From Hyphomonadaceae bacterium (GTDB lineage Bacteria > Pseudomonadota > Alphaproteobacteria > Caulobacterales > Hyphomonadaceae), in NCBI GenBank assembly GCA_027485145.1, contig JAIXRO010000041.1, positions 1 to 54,098 of the forward strand: a stretch of DNA of 54,098 nt, in the 5' to 3' direction. Under the pieces are notes generated by a model. That model saw only the letters and a list, made by a program, of their open reading frames with translations, was not told the origin of the DNA and did not search any database. Positions 8,083-17,407 of the stretch are shown piece by piece. Each line of letters starts with the position of its first letter. The stretch's first letter is position 1. A program made the translations under genes and the position numbers.

Positions 8083-8411
8083 CGAATTCCCGTCCACCTC
8101 ACCTCACACGGAGGGGCATCCATCTCCTCAGCCTCGCGCTCGCGCTTGGCCTCGCCCTGCCGGCGCATGCCGCTGGCACCGGCATGCCCTGGGAAGGACC
8201 GCTCGACCAGATCCTCTCCTCAATCGAGGGACCCGTAGCCCGCATCGTGGCGGTGATCATCATCACGATTACCGGCCTGACACTCGCCTTCGGCGAGACG
8301 TCCGGCGGCTTCCGCAAGCTCATCCAGATCGTGTTCGGCCTCTCGATCGCGTTTGCGGCGACGAGCTTCTTCCTGACCTTCTTCTCGTTTGGCGGCGGAG
8401 CGTTGATCTGA
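8079..8411 (+). CDS. trbC: TrbC/VirB2-family pilin
   Basis: 110 residues with a cleavable signal peptide (hydrophobic 17-30, ending PAHA) and two further membrane segments ('VARIVAVIIITITGLTLAF' and 'LIQIVFGLSIAFAATSFFLTFF'), the normal VirB2/TrbC layout. It is the conjugative pilus subunit, processed and inserted in the inner membrane before assembly. The start overlaps trbB by four bases and its stop shares bases with the trbD ATG (TGATG). Confidence 0.92.
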   Translation: MTNSRPPHLTRRGIHLLSLALALGLALPAHAAGTGMPWEGPLDQILSSIEGPVARIVAVIIITITGLTLAFGETSGGFRKLIQIVFGLSIAFAATSFFLTFFSFGGGALI

Positions 8412-8665
8412 TGATCGAGGGTTTCGAGGTTCCCTTGCACAGGTCCCTGACCGAGCCGGTCCTAATGGCCGGCGCGCCGCGCAATCTCGCGATCTCGATT
8501 GGCACGCTCGCTGCGGCTGTGGGCCTTGGCCTGCAGCTCTGGATCCCCGGCCTTCTCATCTGGCTCCTCGGGCACTCGGCGGCAGTCTTCCTCGCCCGCA
8601 GTGACCCTGACTTCATGGCGACGCTCATTCGCGCGCTCCGGCACAAGGAACATCTCTCATGCTGA
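8411..8665 (+). CDS. trbD: Mating-pair formation protein TrbD (VirB3-like)
   Basis: 84 residues, 'MIEGFEVPLHRSLTEPVLMAGAPRN' then two adjacent hydrophobic segments (about residues 27-60). This is the VirB3/TrbD pattern: a small inner-membrane protein that works with the TrbE/VirB4 ATPase. The start ATG overlaps the trbC stop, and the end overlaps the trbE start by seven bases. No better start exists within the frame. Confidence 0.9.
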   Translation: MIEGFEVPLHRSLTEPVLMAGAPRNLAISIGTLAAAVGLGLQLWIPGLLIWLLGHSAAVFLARSDPDFMATLIRALRHKEHLSC

Positions 8666-11127
8666 ACCTGCGTGAATACGCCTCCGCCCCGCGGCTCCTC
8701 GCAGACTACCTGCCCTGGGCGGCGCTGGTGGCGCAGGGCGTTGTCCTCAACAAGGACGGTGCGTTCCAGACGACGTTCCGCTATCGCGGGCCGGACCTCG
8801 AAAGTTCAACCGAGTCCGAACTCGTCGCTGTGATGGCGCGGGTCAACAATGCGATCCGCCGGTTCGGATCCGGCTGGGCGCTCTTCTTCGAAGCGGTGCG
8901 CGAGGAAGCGGGTGATTATCCGTCCTCGGACTTTTCCGCTGCTGTCTCCTGGCTGATCGACGAGGAGCGCGCTGTAGCGGCCGAAGAAGCGGGATCAAGG
9001 TTCGAGAGCGCTTACTATCTCACCCTGCTCTGGCTGCCGCCGCCAGACACCAATGCCCGCGCCGAGAAAGCGCTGATCGAGCGGCCGGAGCGCCCCGATG
9101 GCGCGGGGTGGCGCGAACGCCTCCTTGTCTTCCAGCAGCAGGCGGAGCGCACCTTTGATCTCCTGTCGACGGCGCTGTCCGAGATTGCGCCGCTGTCGGA
9201 CAGCGAGACGCTGACCTATCTGCACAGCTGTATTTCCAGCCGGCGCCACAAGGTGTCCGCCCCGGAGATTCCCGTCTTCCTGGATGCGATCCTCGCCGAT
9301 GAGCCATTCACCGGCGGGCTCGAACCGATGATCGGAGACGCCCATCTTCGGGTCCTGACCATTCTCGGCTTTCCGGGATCGACGGTGCCAGGCTTACTCG
9401 ATGAGCTGAACAGGCAGGGCTTTGCCTATCGCTGGGCGACGCGGTTCATCGCCCTGGACAAGGCGGAGGCCGAGAAAGTGTTGGGGCGCAAACGCCGGCA
9501 CTGGTTTTCCAAACGCAAGTCTGTCGCGGCGGTCCTGCGCGAGACGATGTTCAATGAGCCCTCAGCGCTGCTCGACAGCGACGCCGACAACAAGGCGCTC
9601 GATGCGGACGCCGCGCTCCAGGAACTTGGGTCGGATCTCGTGGCCTATGGCTACGTGACGACGACCATCACGGTCAGCGATGCGGATCCGCATCTCGCCG
9701 ATGAACGCGCCCGCCACGCCGAGCGCATCATCAATGGCAAGGGCTTCACGGTCATCCGGGAATCCCTCAACGCCGTCGATGCCTGGCTCGGGAGCCTCCC
9801 CGGGCATGTCTATGCCAATATCCGCCAGCCGATCCTCAACACGCTGAACCTCGCCCACATGGTGCCGCTCTCGGCGGTCTGGGCGGGCGAGCTTAAAAAC
9901 CGGCATCTTGGCGCGCCAGCGCTGATCGAAGCGCGCACAGACGGAACAACCCCGTTTCGTCTCAATCTCCACGCCGGCGATGTCGGCCACACGCTCATCC
10001 TCGGCCCGACCGGGGCGGGCAAGTCGGTGCTGCTCTCGATGCTTGCGCTGCAATGGCAGCGCTATGTCGGTGCGCAGGTCTTCCTATTCGACAAGGGCCG
10101 CTCGGCCCGGGCGGCCATCCTCGGCATGGGCGGTGTCCATCTGGATCTCGGCGGCACCCAGCGCCCCCGGCTCCAGCCGCTGAAAGACATCGACCAACCA
10201 GCAGAGGCGAGCTTTGCGGCGGACTGGCTGGCAGGCCTGATTGCCGGCGAGGGCGTCAGCCTGACGCCGGAGCTCAAGGCGCGGCTCTGGCAGGGGCTCA
10301 CCTCGCTCGCGTCAGCACCGCAATCTGAACGTACACTGACGGGTCTCGTTCTCCTGCTGCAGGATGAAGCTCTGAAAACCGCGCTGCACCCGTTCACGCT
10401 GGCAGGGCCCCATGGCCACCTGCTCGACGGGGACGAGGAAGATCTCGCCCTCGCCTCCGTCACCTGCTTCGAAATGGAAGAGCTGATGCAGCAGGGCGCG
10501 GCGGCGACAGCCGTGCTCACCTACCTCTTCCACCGGCTCGAGGCGCGCTTTGACGGGCGCCCTACGCTGCTGATGCTGGATGAGGCCTGGCTGTTCCTGG
10601 ATGCGCCCGTCTTTGCGGCGCGCCTGCGAGACTGGCTGAAGACCCTGCGAAAGAAGAACGTGGCCGTCGTGTTTGCAACGCAGTCGCTTTCCGACATCAG
10701 CGCAAGCGCGATAGCGCCGGCGATCCTCGAAAGCTGCCTGACGCGGATATTCCTCGCCAATGAACGCGCGCAGGAGCCAGCTCTGCGCGAGACCTATGAG
10801 CGGTTCGGGCTCAACACGCGCCAGATCGAAATCATCGCGCGGGCGACGCCGAAGCGGGACTATTACTTCCAGTCCCCGAAAGGCTCCCGCCTGTTTGACT
10901 TAGGGCTTGGCCCGGTCGCGCTCGCTTTCGCGGCCGCCGGCACGCCCGGAGATCAGGCCACAATCGACCGCGTGATAGCCGAGACCGAAGGCGAAGGATT
11001 CTCAGAAACCTGGCTCCACGAAAAGGGCCTCGCCTGGGCGGCAGACCTCCTTACCCGATGGCCGGGCCACTCGTCCGAGCGACCGCAAAGCCAACCCTTC
11101 CGTCCACAGATCCTCGGTGCCGAATGA
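8659..11127 (+). CDS. trbE: Conjugative transfer ATPase TrbE (VirB4 family)
   Basis: 822 residues, the largest and most conserved Trb protein. Walker A GPTGAGKSVLL lies near 449-459 and Walker B 'RPTLLMLDEAWLFL' near 634-647, followed by 'VVFATQSLSDIS'. The N-terminal 'LNLREYASAPRLLADYLPWAALV' is typical of TrbE. It is an inner-membrane-associated ATPase energising pilus assembly. Length matches the family. It overlaps trbD upstream and trbJ downstream, so all are one transcript. Confidence 0.96.
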   Translation: MLNLREYASAPRLLADYLPWAALVAQGVVLNKDGAFQTTFRYRGPDLESSTESELVAVMARVNNAIRRFGSGWALFFEAVREEAGDYPSSDFSAAVSWLIDEERAVAAEEAGSRFESAYYLTLLWLPPPDTNARAEKALIERPERPDGAGWRERLLVFQQQAERTFDLLSTALSEIAPLSDSETLTYLHSCISSRRHKVSAPEIPVFLDAILADEPFTGGLEPMIGDAHLRVLTILGFPGSTVPGLLDELNRQGFAYRWATRFIALDKAEAEKVLGRKRRHWFSKRKSVAAVLRETMFNEPSALLDSDADNKALDADAALQELGSDLVAYGYVTTTITVSDADPHLADERARHAERIINGKGFTVIRESLNAVDAWLGSLPGHVYANIRQPILNTLNLAHMVPLSAVWAGELKNRHLGAPALIEARTDGTTPFRLNLHAGDVGHTLILGPTGAGKSVLLSMLALQWQRYVGAQVFLFDKGRSARAAILGMGGVHLDLGGTQRPRLQPLKDIDQPAEASFAADWLAGLIAGEGVSLTPELKARLWQGLTSLASAPQSERTLTGLVLLLQDEALKTALHPFTLAGPHGHLLDGDEEDLALASVTCFEMEELMQQGAAATAVLTYLFHRLEARFDGRPTLLMLDEAWLFLDAPVFAARLRDWLKTLRKKNVAVVFATQSLSDISASAIAPAILESCLTRIFLANERAQEPALRETYERFGLNTRQIEIIARATPKRDYYFQSPKGSRLFDLGLGPVALAFAAAGTPGDQATIDRVIAETEGEGFSETWLHEKGLAWAADLLTRWPGHSSERPQSQPFRPQILGAE

Positions 11128-11855
11128 GCCGCCCCATGCGCCGCCGCCTTGCCTGCCTGCTGATGACAACCGCGCCCCTGATAGCCGTGCCGATTGCCGG
11201 ACTCCTCGCGCCGCCCGCGATGGCGCAGCTCGCCGTCTATGATCCTGCAAACCATGCCCAGAACATCCTGCAGGCGGTCCGCGCCCTGCAGGAACTCGAA
11301 GGCCAGGTCCAGCAGCTCGCCCATGAGATCGAGATGCTGGAGAACATGGCCCGCAATCTCGAGACCCTGCCCGTCTCCGTCGCCGAGAGCATCATCGGCC
11401 AGCGGGTCCTGCGTATCCAGGAATTGCTGCGCCGCGCGCAGGGCATCGGCTACTCTGTCGATGAGATCGAGCGGGACTACGAGACTGCCTATCCGGAAGA
11501 CTATGGCGCCGCGACGCCGAGCTCCGTGCTTGTCGAGGATGCCCGGGCCCGCTGGCGCCAGTCGAGGGACGCATTCCGCGAGACGCTGACGGTGTCGGCC
11601 GCTGCGCTCGAAGACAATGAGACAGATGCAGACGCGATACGCAGTCTCGTGACGCAAAGCCAGGACGCGGTCGGCGCGCTGCAAGCGGCGCAGGCCGGCA
11701 ATGAGCTCAGCGCCATGACCAACCAGCAGCTGATGCAGATCGAAGCGATGCTGGCCGCCCAGCACCGCGCCGAGGCGCTGGAAGAAGCCCGAAAGCTTGC
11801 TGAAGCGGAGCGGGGCCGTGCCCGCCTCCAGACATTCTTGGGCACGGGAAACTAA
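11124..11855 (+). CDS. trbJ: Mating-pair formation protein TrbJ (VirB5-like)
   Basis: 243 residues. A signal peptide ends PPAMAQ (about residue 34), then 'QLAVYDPANHAQNILQAVRALQ' and long amphipathic helices consistent with coiled coil, as in VirB5/TrbJ proteins, which are periplasmic and sit at the pilus tip. The start at 11124 overlaps the trbE stop (ATGA); an upstream in-frame ATG inside trbE was rejected. Only five bases separate it from trbL, so the entry-exclusion gene trbK normally found between them is missing. Confidence 0.92.
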   Translation: MSRPMRRRLACLLMTTAPLIAVPIAGLLAPPAMAQLAVYDPANHAQNILQAVRALQELEGQVQQLAHEIEMLENMARNLETLPVSVAESIIGQRVLRIQELLRRAQGIGYSVDEIERDYETAYPEDYGAATPSSVLVEDARARWRQSRDAFRETLTVSAAALEDNETDADAIRSLVTQSQDAVGALQAAQAGNELSAMTNQQLMQIEAMLAAQHRAEALEEARKLAEAERGRARLQTFLGTGN

Positions 11856-11860
11856 GCGCC

Positions 11861-13183
11861 ATGGAAGAGATGGATGTCATCGACCGGTTCCTGGAGACCT
11901 TTATCCTCTACATCGATAGCGGGTTCGGGCTGCTGCAGGGCGATGTCGCCTATCTCACCTCCACGCTGATCGTCATCGACATCACGCTGGCGGGCCTGTT
12001 CTGGGCGCTGTCGCAGAACGCCGAAGTGATCGCGGGGCTGATCAAGAAAGTTCTCTATGTCGGTTTCTTCGCGTTCCTGCTCGGTAACTTCGCGGGTCTC
12101 TCGCAGATCATCTTCGACAGTTTTGCCGGGCTCGGCCTCAAAGCGGGATCGAGCCTGATCACCGCCGAAGACCTGATGCGGCCCGGCTATATCGCCGGCG
12201 TCGGATACGGCGCCGCGCTGCCCCTGCTTGAAGAGGCCGGCGAGATGATGGGGCCGATCGCCTTCTTCGAGAACTTCATCCTGATTGCCGTGCTGCTCAT
12301 TGCCTGGGCGGTGATCCTGATCGCCTTCTTCGTGCTGGCGGTGCAGCTGTTCGTTGCGATCCTCGAGTTCAAGCTCACGACGCTCGCCGGGTTTGTGCTC
12401 GTGCCGTTCGCGCTCTGGAACAAGACCTCGTTCCTCGCCGAGCGTGTCCTCGGCAATGTCATCACCTCGGGCCTGAAACTCATGGTGCTCGCCATCATCA
12501 TCGGCATCGGCTCGACGCTGTTCGCCACGATCACCGAGGCGTTCGCGGGCACCGAGGATGTGACGCTCGCCGAAGTCATGGGTACTGTACTCGCGGCGAC
12601 GGTCTTCCTCTGGATGGGCGTGTTCGGCCCCGGCATGGCGTCGGGCCTTATCACCGGCGCGCCGCAACTGGGTGCGGGCTCGGCGATCGGCGCTGCCGCC
12701 GGCGTCGCCGCCGGAACCGTCGCGGCAGGGCTCAGCGCGAAGGCCGCATCGGGCGCCGCCGCAGGCGGCGCGGCAAGCGCCGTCAAGGCGGGCGCCTCGA
12801 TGGCGGGCGGCGCACGCACCGCGTTCGATCTTGGATCAACGGCTTCCGGAAAGTCCGGCGCTGCTGGCTTTGCAGCCGGCCTTGGCGGCGTTGCCCAGGC
12901 GGCCGGCGACACGGTGCGCCGCGCGGCCTCAGGCCCAGCCAGCGCTGTGCGCGATGCCTACCGACGCGGCGCCCGCGGCGCGTTCGAATCCACCGGTGGG
13001 TCAAGCTCATCGCCTTCAGAGAGCCCATCCTCCTCCACGCCGGAGAAGAGCCCAGGCTGGGCGCGCGGCATGCGCACATCGCAGCGCCTCGGCGAGGCCC
13101 GCCAGCTCGCCATGCACAGCCTGCGCGACGGTGATCGCGGCTCCCCGGGCGCCGCCCCCTCCCTGAACGACAAGGACGAGTAA
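11861..13183 (+). CDS. trbL: Mating-pair formation membrane protein TrbL (VirB6-like)
   Basis: 440 residues with about six membrane segments in the first 270 residues ('STLIVIDITLAGLFWALSQ', 'VLYVGFFAFLLGNFAGLSQI', 'FILIAVLLIAWAVILIAFFVLAVQLFVAI' and others), then a Gly/Ala-rich and Ser/Pro-rich cytoplasmic tail. This is the TrbL/VirB6 arrangement; the protein forms part of the inner-membrane channel. The low-complexity tail is normal for TrbL. It lies between trbJ and trbF with very short gaps. Confidence 0.93.
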   Translation: MEEMDVIDRFLETFILYIDSGFGLLQGDVAYLTSTLIVIDITLAGLFWALSQNAEVIAGLIKKVLYVGFFAFLLGNFAGLSQIIFDSFAGLGLKAGSSLITAEDLMRPGYIAGVGYGAALPLLEEAGEMMGPIAFFENFILIAVLLIAWAVILIAFFVLAVQLFVAILEFKLTTLAGFVLVPFALWNKTSFLAERVLGNVITSGLKLMVLAIIIGIGSTLFATITEAFAGTEDVTLAEVMGTVLAATVFLWMGVFGPGMASGLITGAPQLGAGSAIGAAAGVAAGTVAAGLSAKAASGAAAGGAASAVKAGASMAGGARTAFDLGSTASGKSGAAGFAAGLGGVAQAAGDTVRRAASGPASAVRDAYRRGARGAFESTGGSSSSPSESPSSSTPEKSPGWARGMRTSQRLGEARQLAMHSLRDGDRGSPGAAPSLNDKDE

Positions 13184-13187
13184 TCCC

Positions 13188-13886
13188 ATGCGCTTCAAAC
13201 GCCCGACCGCTCACTACGGCGCCTCGCCCTACCCCGAGACGCCCTACCAGAAGGCCGGACAGGTCTGGGATGAGCGCATCGGCTCAGCCCGGGTTCAGGC
13301 GAAGAACTGGCGTCTGATGGCCATCGGATGCCTCGCCCTCTCGTTCGCGACTTCCGGCGCACTGATCTGGCGGAGCCTGCAGTCGACGGTCACGCCCTAT
13401 ATCGTCGAAGTCGATGAGACCGGCGCGGCGAAAGCCGTCGGCCCGGCGACTGAGCCTTACGCGCCGTCCGACGCCCAGATCGCGCATCACCTCGCCGGGT
13501 TCATCACTTTCGTCCGTAGCCTGTCGATCGATCCGGTCGTCGTTCGCGAGAACTGGCTCAAAGCCTACACTTTCGCCGGGCCTGCAGCGGCGACCACGCT
13601 TTCGGAATACGCCCGCGAGAATGATCCGTTTGCGGCGATTGGCCGGCGCTCACGCACGGTGGATGTCGTCAGCATTGTGCGCGTCAGCGAGGAAAGCTTC
13701 CAGGGTCGCTGGATCGAGAAAACCTATGAAGGCGGCGCGCTGACCGGCGCAAAGCGGTTCACCGGCGTTTTCACGATCACGCTCCAGCCGCCGAAGGATG
13801 CTGAGACCCTGCGCGCCAACCCCCTCGGCCTTTATGTCCGCTCGCTCAGCTGGAGCGAAGACCTTGTCACAGGAGAAAGACAATGA
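13188..13886 (+). CDS. trbF: Mating-pair formation protein TrbF (VirB8-like)
   Basis: 232 residues: a short cytoplasmic head 'YGASPYPETPYQKAGQVWDERIGSAR', one membrane segment at about 43-63, then a periplasmic NTF2-like domain ('TPYIVEVDETGAAKAV'...'RFTGVFTITLQPP'). This is the TrbF form of VirB8, an inner-membrane assembly factor bridging to TrbG and TrbI. Length fits. The stop overlaps the trbG start by four bases. Confidence 0.94.
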   Translation: MRFKRPTAHYGASPYPETPYQKAGQVWDERIGSARVQAKNWRLMAIGCLALSFATSGALIWRSLQSTVTPYIVEVDETGAAKAVGPATEPYAPSDAQIAHHLAGFITFVRSLSIDPVVVRENWLKAYTFAGPAAATTLSEYARENDPFAAIGRRSRTVDVVSIVRVSEESFQGRWIEKTYEGGALTGAKRFTGVFTITLQPPKDAETLRANPLGLYVRSLSWSEDLVTGERQ

Positions 13887-14878
13887 CCCGGTTCCTGCTT
13901 GCCTCATCGGCTACCGCCCTGCTCGCGGCCTGCGCCACGCCGCTGCCAACAGAGCCGGTCATCGATATAGGCAACTTTACCGCCGCGATCCCACTGGCAG
14001 AGCCAAAGCCCGAACGGGTGGAGATTGTCGAAACGGCAATTGCGCTTCCCCTGCCCGGGCAGCTCAAACCGGTTGAACCGGCAGCCGGCAAGAAAAGTCC
14101 GAAAACGCCCACAGCAGCAATCAAGGAAGGCCGCGCCGGCGCGGTTGTCGAGCCTTCCTCGGACGGCTTCGTCAACGCCGTCCAGATCTATCCTTATACG
14201 GAAGGCGCCCTTTACCGCCTCTATGCCAGCCCTGGCCAGGTCACGGATGTCGCGCTTCAGCCGGGAGAAAGCCTCGTGTCGGTTTCGGCGGGAGACACGG
14301 TACGCTGGGTGGTCGGGGATACCGCGTCCGGTTCCGGCAGCGCAGCAAGGGCACATATCCTGGTCAAACCCGTCGCCGCAGGCCTGCGCACCAACCTGAT
14401 GATCGCGACCGACCGGCGGACTTATCACCTCGAACTGGAATCGACCGCCTCGACTTACATGGCCGCGCTTTCCTGGCGCTATCCGCAGGATGAGCTGGCG
14501 GGGCTCGCAGCCCGCAACACGATCGCCGCCGCAGAGGACGCTGTCACGGCTGGGCGCGGCGTCAGCCTCGAGACCCTGAACTTCGACTACCGCGTCACCG
14601 GCGACACGCCGGACTGGAAACCGGTCCGCGTGTTCGATGATGGGCGCCAGGTGTTCATCCAGATGCCGGCGGGGATCTCCGCCTCCGAGATGCCGCCGCT
14701 CTTTGTCCTGTCGGCTGCCGGAGAGGCTGAACTCGTCAACTACCGCGTGAGGGGAAGCTACTACATCGTCGACCGGCTGTTTGGCGCTGCCGAGCTGCGC
14801 CATGGGACAAAGCCCCAGACGGTCGTGCGGATTTCGAAAGTCAGTGCGGCGCGGAAGTCCCGCTGGTTCGGAGGCTGA
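13883..14878 (+). CDS. trbG: Mating-pair formation protein TrbG (VirB9-like), lipoprotein
   Basis: 331 residues. The signal sequence ends LLAAC, a lipobox, so it is probably an outer-membrane-linked lipoprotein. The mature domain carries 'IYPYTEGALYRLYASPGQVTDVALQPGE' and 'TNLMIATDRRTYHLELEST', the typical VirB9/TrbG beta domains, and ends with a second beta domain that contacts the outer-membrane core. Between the two lies a 60-residue low-complexity linker rich in Pro, Glu and Lys. It overlaps trbF and precedes trbI by four bases. Confidence 0.94.
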   Translation: MTRFLLASSATALLAACATPLPTEPVIDIGNFTAAIPLAEPKPERVEIVETAIALPLPGQLKPVEPAAGKKSPKTPTAAIKEGRAGAVVEPSSDGFVNAVQIYPYTEGALYRLYASPGQVTDVALQPGESLVSVSAGDTVRWVVGDTASGSGSAARAHILVKPVAAGLRTNLMIATDRRTYHLELESTASTYMAALSWRYPQDELAGLAARNTIAAAEDAVTAGRGVSLETLNFDYRVTGDTPDWKPVRVFDDGRQVFIQMPAGISASEMPPLFVLSAAGEAELVNYRVRGSYYIVDRLFGAAELRHGTKPQTVVRISKVSAARKSRWFGG

Positions 14879-14882
14879 ACCG

Positions 14883-16127
14883 ATGACCGAACCTCCCCCG
14901 TTCAAGGAAGCTGCGCGGCGGCTGCAGATCCGCTCGGCGCCGAAGCCCGCCACACGAATCAACCGCAAACTTCTGATGGCCGGTGCAGGCCTCGGCGCGC
15001 TGGGGCTGTTCGCGGCAACCTCGATTGCACTTGCGCCGCCGCGCCCTGCAGAGCCCGCCCAGCAGGAAGAGCTGATCACGGCCGGCAAGCGCAAGCCCGA
15101 CGGGTTTTCGGCGCTGCCCGCCGACTATACGGCGCTTGCGGATGTGCCGGTGCTTGGCACCCCGCTGTCCGGTGATCTCGGCTCGACCATTCTTGCGGCC
15201 GAACAAGCTTACGGCATCGAAACAGAATTCCAGACCGAATACCGGGCAGATTTTCGCACGCTTCCGGAAGACGAAGCAGCGCGTACCGCGCGGCTTGAAG
15301 CCGCCGCCCAGGCCGAAGAGGCGGCCCGCGCACCAATCCTGTTCCGCCTTGGCGGGGCCGGTGCGCTGCCAACTTCAGCGCAGCCCAGTCCGGAGCCTGG
15401 TTTCGACCTGTCTTCGCAGCTCCTCGCTCTCACACGGCAATCCCCGAACGCCGCATCAAGCGCCGAGCCAGACCCGAACCTCCAGTCCCGCAAGGCCGCG
15501 TTTTCTCGTGAGCCGGCGTCCAGCCCGGTCTACAATCCGGACCGGGTGCAGGACCCGCTTTCGCCTTACCAGCTGATGGCAGGCTCCCTGATCGCGGCGA
15601 GCCTGATCACCGGAATCAACTCAGACCTTCCGGGTACGGTGATCGCGCAGGTAACCCAGGACGTCTATGACACGGTACGCGGCGAGCATCTGCTGATCCC
15701 TCAGGGAAGCCGCCTTCTCGGCCGCTATCAATCAGAAGTCTCGTTCGGCCAGGACCGCGCGCTGGTCGTCTGGGACCGGATCCTGATGCCCGATGGCAGC
15801 TCGATCACGATCTCCGAACCGGGCAGCGACGCCTCCGGCTATGCCGGCCTCAAAGACCGGACCGATCAACATTGGGATAAGGTGTTCGCTGCGGCCGGCC
15901 TCGCTACTCTTCTCGGCATCGGCGCCGAACTCGGCCCCGGCGAGGATGGCGACATCGAGCGCGCGATCCGCCGAGGGACAACCGACACGATCAACGAAGC
16001 CGGGCAACGGGCCGTTGATCGAAGCCTCAGCGTTCAGCCTTCGATCACCATCCGTCCTGGCTGGCCCGTCCGTGTCATCGTGACCAAGGACCTTGTCCTT
16101 CGTCCCTTCAGGGACGCGGCTCCATGA
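14883..16127 (+). CDS. trbI: Mating-pair formation protein TrbI (VirB10-like)
   Basis: 414 residues: a cytoplasmic N-terminus, one membrane segment at about 33-50 ('LLMAGAGLGALGLFAATSIAL'), a Pro-rich periplasmic stretch, and a C-terminal VirB10 domain ('LMAGSLIAASLITGINSDLPGTVIAQVTQDVYD', 'LLIPQGSRLLGRYQSEVSFGQDRALVVWDRI'). VirB10/TrbI spans the envelope and senses energy for the channel. The start at 14883 was chosen because an upstream extension would sit inside trbG. It overlaps the DUF2274 gene by four bases. Confidence 0.95.
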   Translation: MTEPPPFKEAARRLQIRSAPKPATRINRKLLMAGAGLGALGLFAATSIALAPPRPAEPAQQEELITAGKRKPDGFSALPADYTALADVPVLGTPLSGDLGSTILAAEQAYGIETEFQTEYRADFRTLPEDEAARTARLEAAAQAEEAARAPILFRLGGAGALPTSAQPSPEPGFDLSSQLLALTRQSPNAASSAEPDPNLQSRKAAFSREPASSPVYNPDRVQDPLSPYQLMAGSLIAASLITGINSDLPGTVIAQVTQDVYDTVRGEHLLIPQGSRLLGRYQSEVSFGQDRALVVWDRILMPDGSSITISEPGSDASGYAGLKDRTDQHWDKVFAAAGLATLLGIGAELGPGEDGDIERAIRRGTTDTINEAGQRAVDRSLSVQPSITIRPGWPVRVIVTKDLVLRPFRDAAP

Positions 16128-16360
16128 ACCTACGCCTCGGAAAGCTCGCTGATCGCACGCCGGTCAGGCTCACCCTCGCGCTTGATCCCGACACCGCAGC
16201 CGCGCTGCAGGACTATGCGGCGGTTTACCAAGAAACTTATGGCGAAGCCGAGCGCAGCGAAACGCTCGCTGCCGCCATGATCGACATGTTCCTGGCGTCA
16301 GACGCCGGGTTCAGACGGGCCCGGAAGGCCCTGCCCAGCAATGCCAGCAAAGGAGACTGA
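16124..16360 (+). CDS. DUF2274 protein
   Basis: 78 residues opening MNLRLGKLADRTPVRLTLALD, the start typical of DUF2274 proteins, which almost always follow trbI on alphaproteobacterial ICEs. The sequence suggests a ribbon-helix-helix-like small protein with two helices. It may bind DNA and regulate the trb operon, but this is not established. It overlaps trbI by four bases and is part of the same transcript. Confidence 0.85.
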   Translation: MNLRLGKLADRTPVRLTLALDPDTAAALQDYAAVYQETYGEAERSETLAAAMIDMFLASDAGFRRARKALPSNASKGD

Positions 16361-16363
16361 CCC

Positions 16364-16675
16364 ATGGCACAGATCGGCGCATTTACCCTGAAGGACGGAG
16401 CCTGGACCGGGACCATCCGTACCATGACCATCAACGTGAAGGCCCAGCTTGTGCCCAACAAGGACAAAGGGAAAAGCAAGGATACGCCAGACTTCCGGCT
16501 TTACGCTGCCGGCGCAGAACTCGGCGCGGCCTGGCGCCAGGACTCGAAAGACGGCGAGACGCCCTACCTCGCCATCAAGCTCGACGATCCGAGCTTCGCC
16601 CAGCCGATGCGCGCGGCCTTCTTTGAGAACGAAGCAGAAGGCACCGGCGTCATGGTCTGGAACCGTCCCAAATGA
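16364..16675 (+). CDS. DUF736 protein
   Basis: 103 residues, 'MAQIGAFTLKDGAWTGTIRTMTINVKAQLVP', a clear DUF736 match by its opening and by the 'DFRLYAAGAELGAAW' and 'YLAIKLDDPSF' segments. It is a small beta-rich protein found next to conjugation and replication genes of ICEs and plasmids; its biochemical role is not known. The downstream gene overlaps it by four bases. Confidence 0.9.
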   Translation: MAQIGAFTLKDGAWTGTIRTMTINVKAQLVPNKDKGKSKDTPDFRLYAAGAELGAAWRQDSKDGETPYLAIKLDDPSFAQPMRAAFFENEAEGTGVMVWNRPK

Positions 16676-16965
16676 GCCAGTTTCCTCCCCGCGCGTTCAT
16701 CCGCATGGCTGCTGAACTGGACGCTGCAGACCCGCAGAACGCCGCGTCCGGCTGCGACGCGTGCGAAAGCCCGGACGGATTGCGGTTCCTTTCACTCCGC
16801 GATGTTCTTGATCGGCTGACCATCAGCCGGTCACTTCTGTATGAGCTGATCAAGGATCCGGTCCAGCCATTCCCGGCGCCCGTTCATATTGGTCGACGCA
16901 GTGTCTGGGTCGAGAACGAAGTTGTGAGCTACATGCGAGCCGTCTTGATCACAGCCCGCCGGTAA
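16672..16965 (+). CDS. AlpA/excisionase-like DNA-binding protein
   Basis: 97 residues with a winged helix-turn-helix, 'LSLRDVLDRLTISRSLLYELI' then 'FPAPVHIGRRSVWVENEVVSYM', the pattern of AlpA-type regulators and recombination directionality factors. Such proteins activate integrase expression or promote excision. Its place at the end of the trb operon would tie excision to transfer, but this is inference; it could equally be a local repressor. A short N-terminal extension precedes the domain. Confidence 0.8.
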   Translation: MSQFPPRAFIRMAAELDAADPQNAASGCDACESPDGLRFLSLRDVLDRLTISRSLLYELIKDPVQPFPAPVHIGRRSVWVENEVVSYMRAVLITARR

Positions 16966-17407
16966 TGCTCGACTTGTCTTTCAATAAGCTGGTCCCTCTG
17001 AAGGCGAATTGATCATGTAGCGCGCAAAGGGAAAGGGCTCACTGTGCAAAGTCCCGCGTGGATGAAATCAGCGCCTCAAGCTCTGACGCGCCACGATTAC
17101 GGAGTTGCCGTGATCGCGCTGCCGATTGCAGGCATTGTCTCATGCCAATCAGGATTTACAGCGTCCAAGGCGAGGCTGAATTCAAGACAGAGACAACCGC
17201 TCCAAAAGGCGACGCCGGGCCGGAAGCTCCGCCCCGAAAGGATACGTGACATCAAAAGGGGCACACAGGTATGTGTGTTGCCGCTTTGCGAAAAAGCGTA
17301 TTGTACTCACAGATCGGAATCATGACGCCAAGCCGGAGGGCCGGGAGCGCCTGATTGCCGCTCCCAGCTTTGTGATGGGTTCAGGCTGTTTACTTCGGGG
17401 TAGCACA
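16966..17407. other. Gene-free stretch between the conjugation module and cargo
   Basis: About 440 bases. Short open frames exist but none has a credible start or protein. Composition is more AT-rich than the trb genes. It is the boundary between the conserved ICE backbone and the accessory cargo. No repeat or insertion sequence end was seen. Confidence 0.5.

Noticed and set aside
13904-15094. Minus-strand open frame across trbG and trbI (396 codons)
   Set aside because: Overlaps two unmistakable trb genes; no start signal and no family resemblance.
17044-17325. Possible small gene between the AlpA-like and ATP-grasp genes
   Set aside because: Low-complexity basic translation, no start signal, overlapping alternative frames of equal quality.
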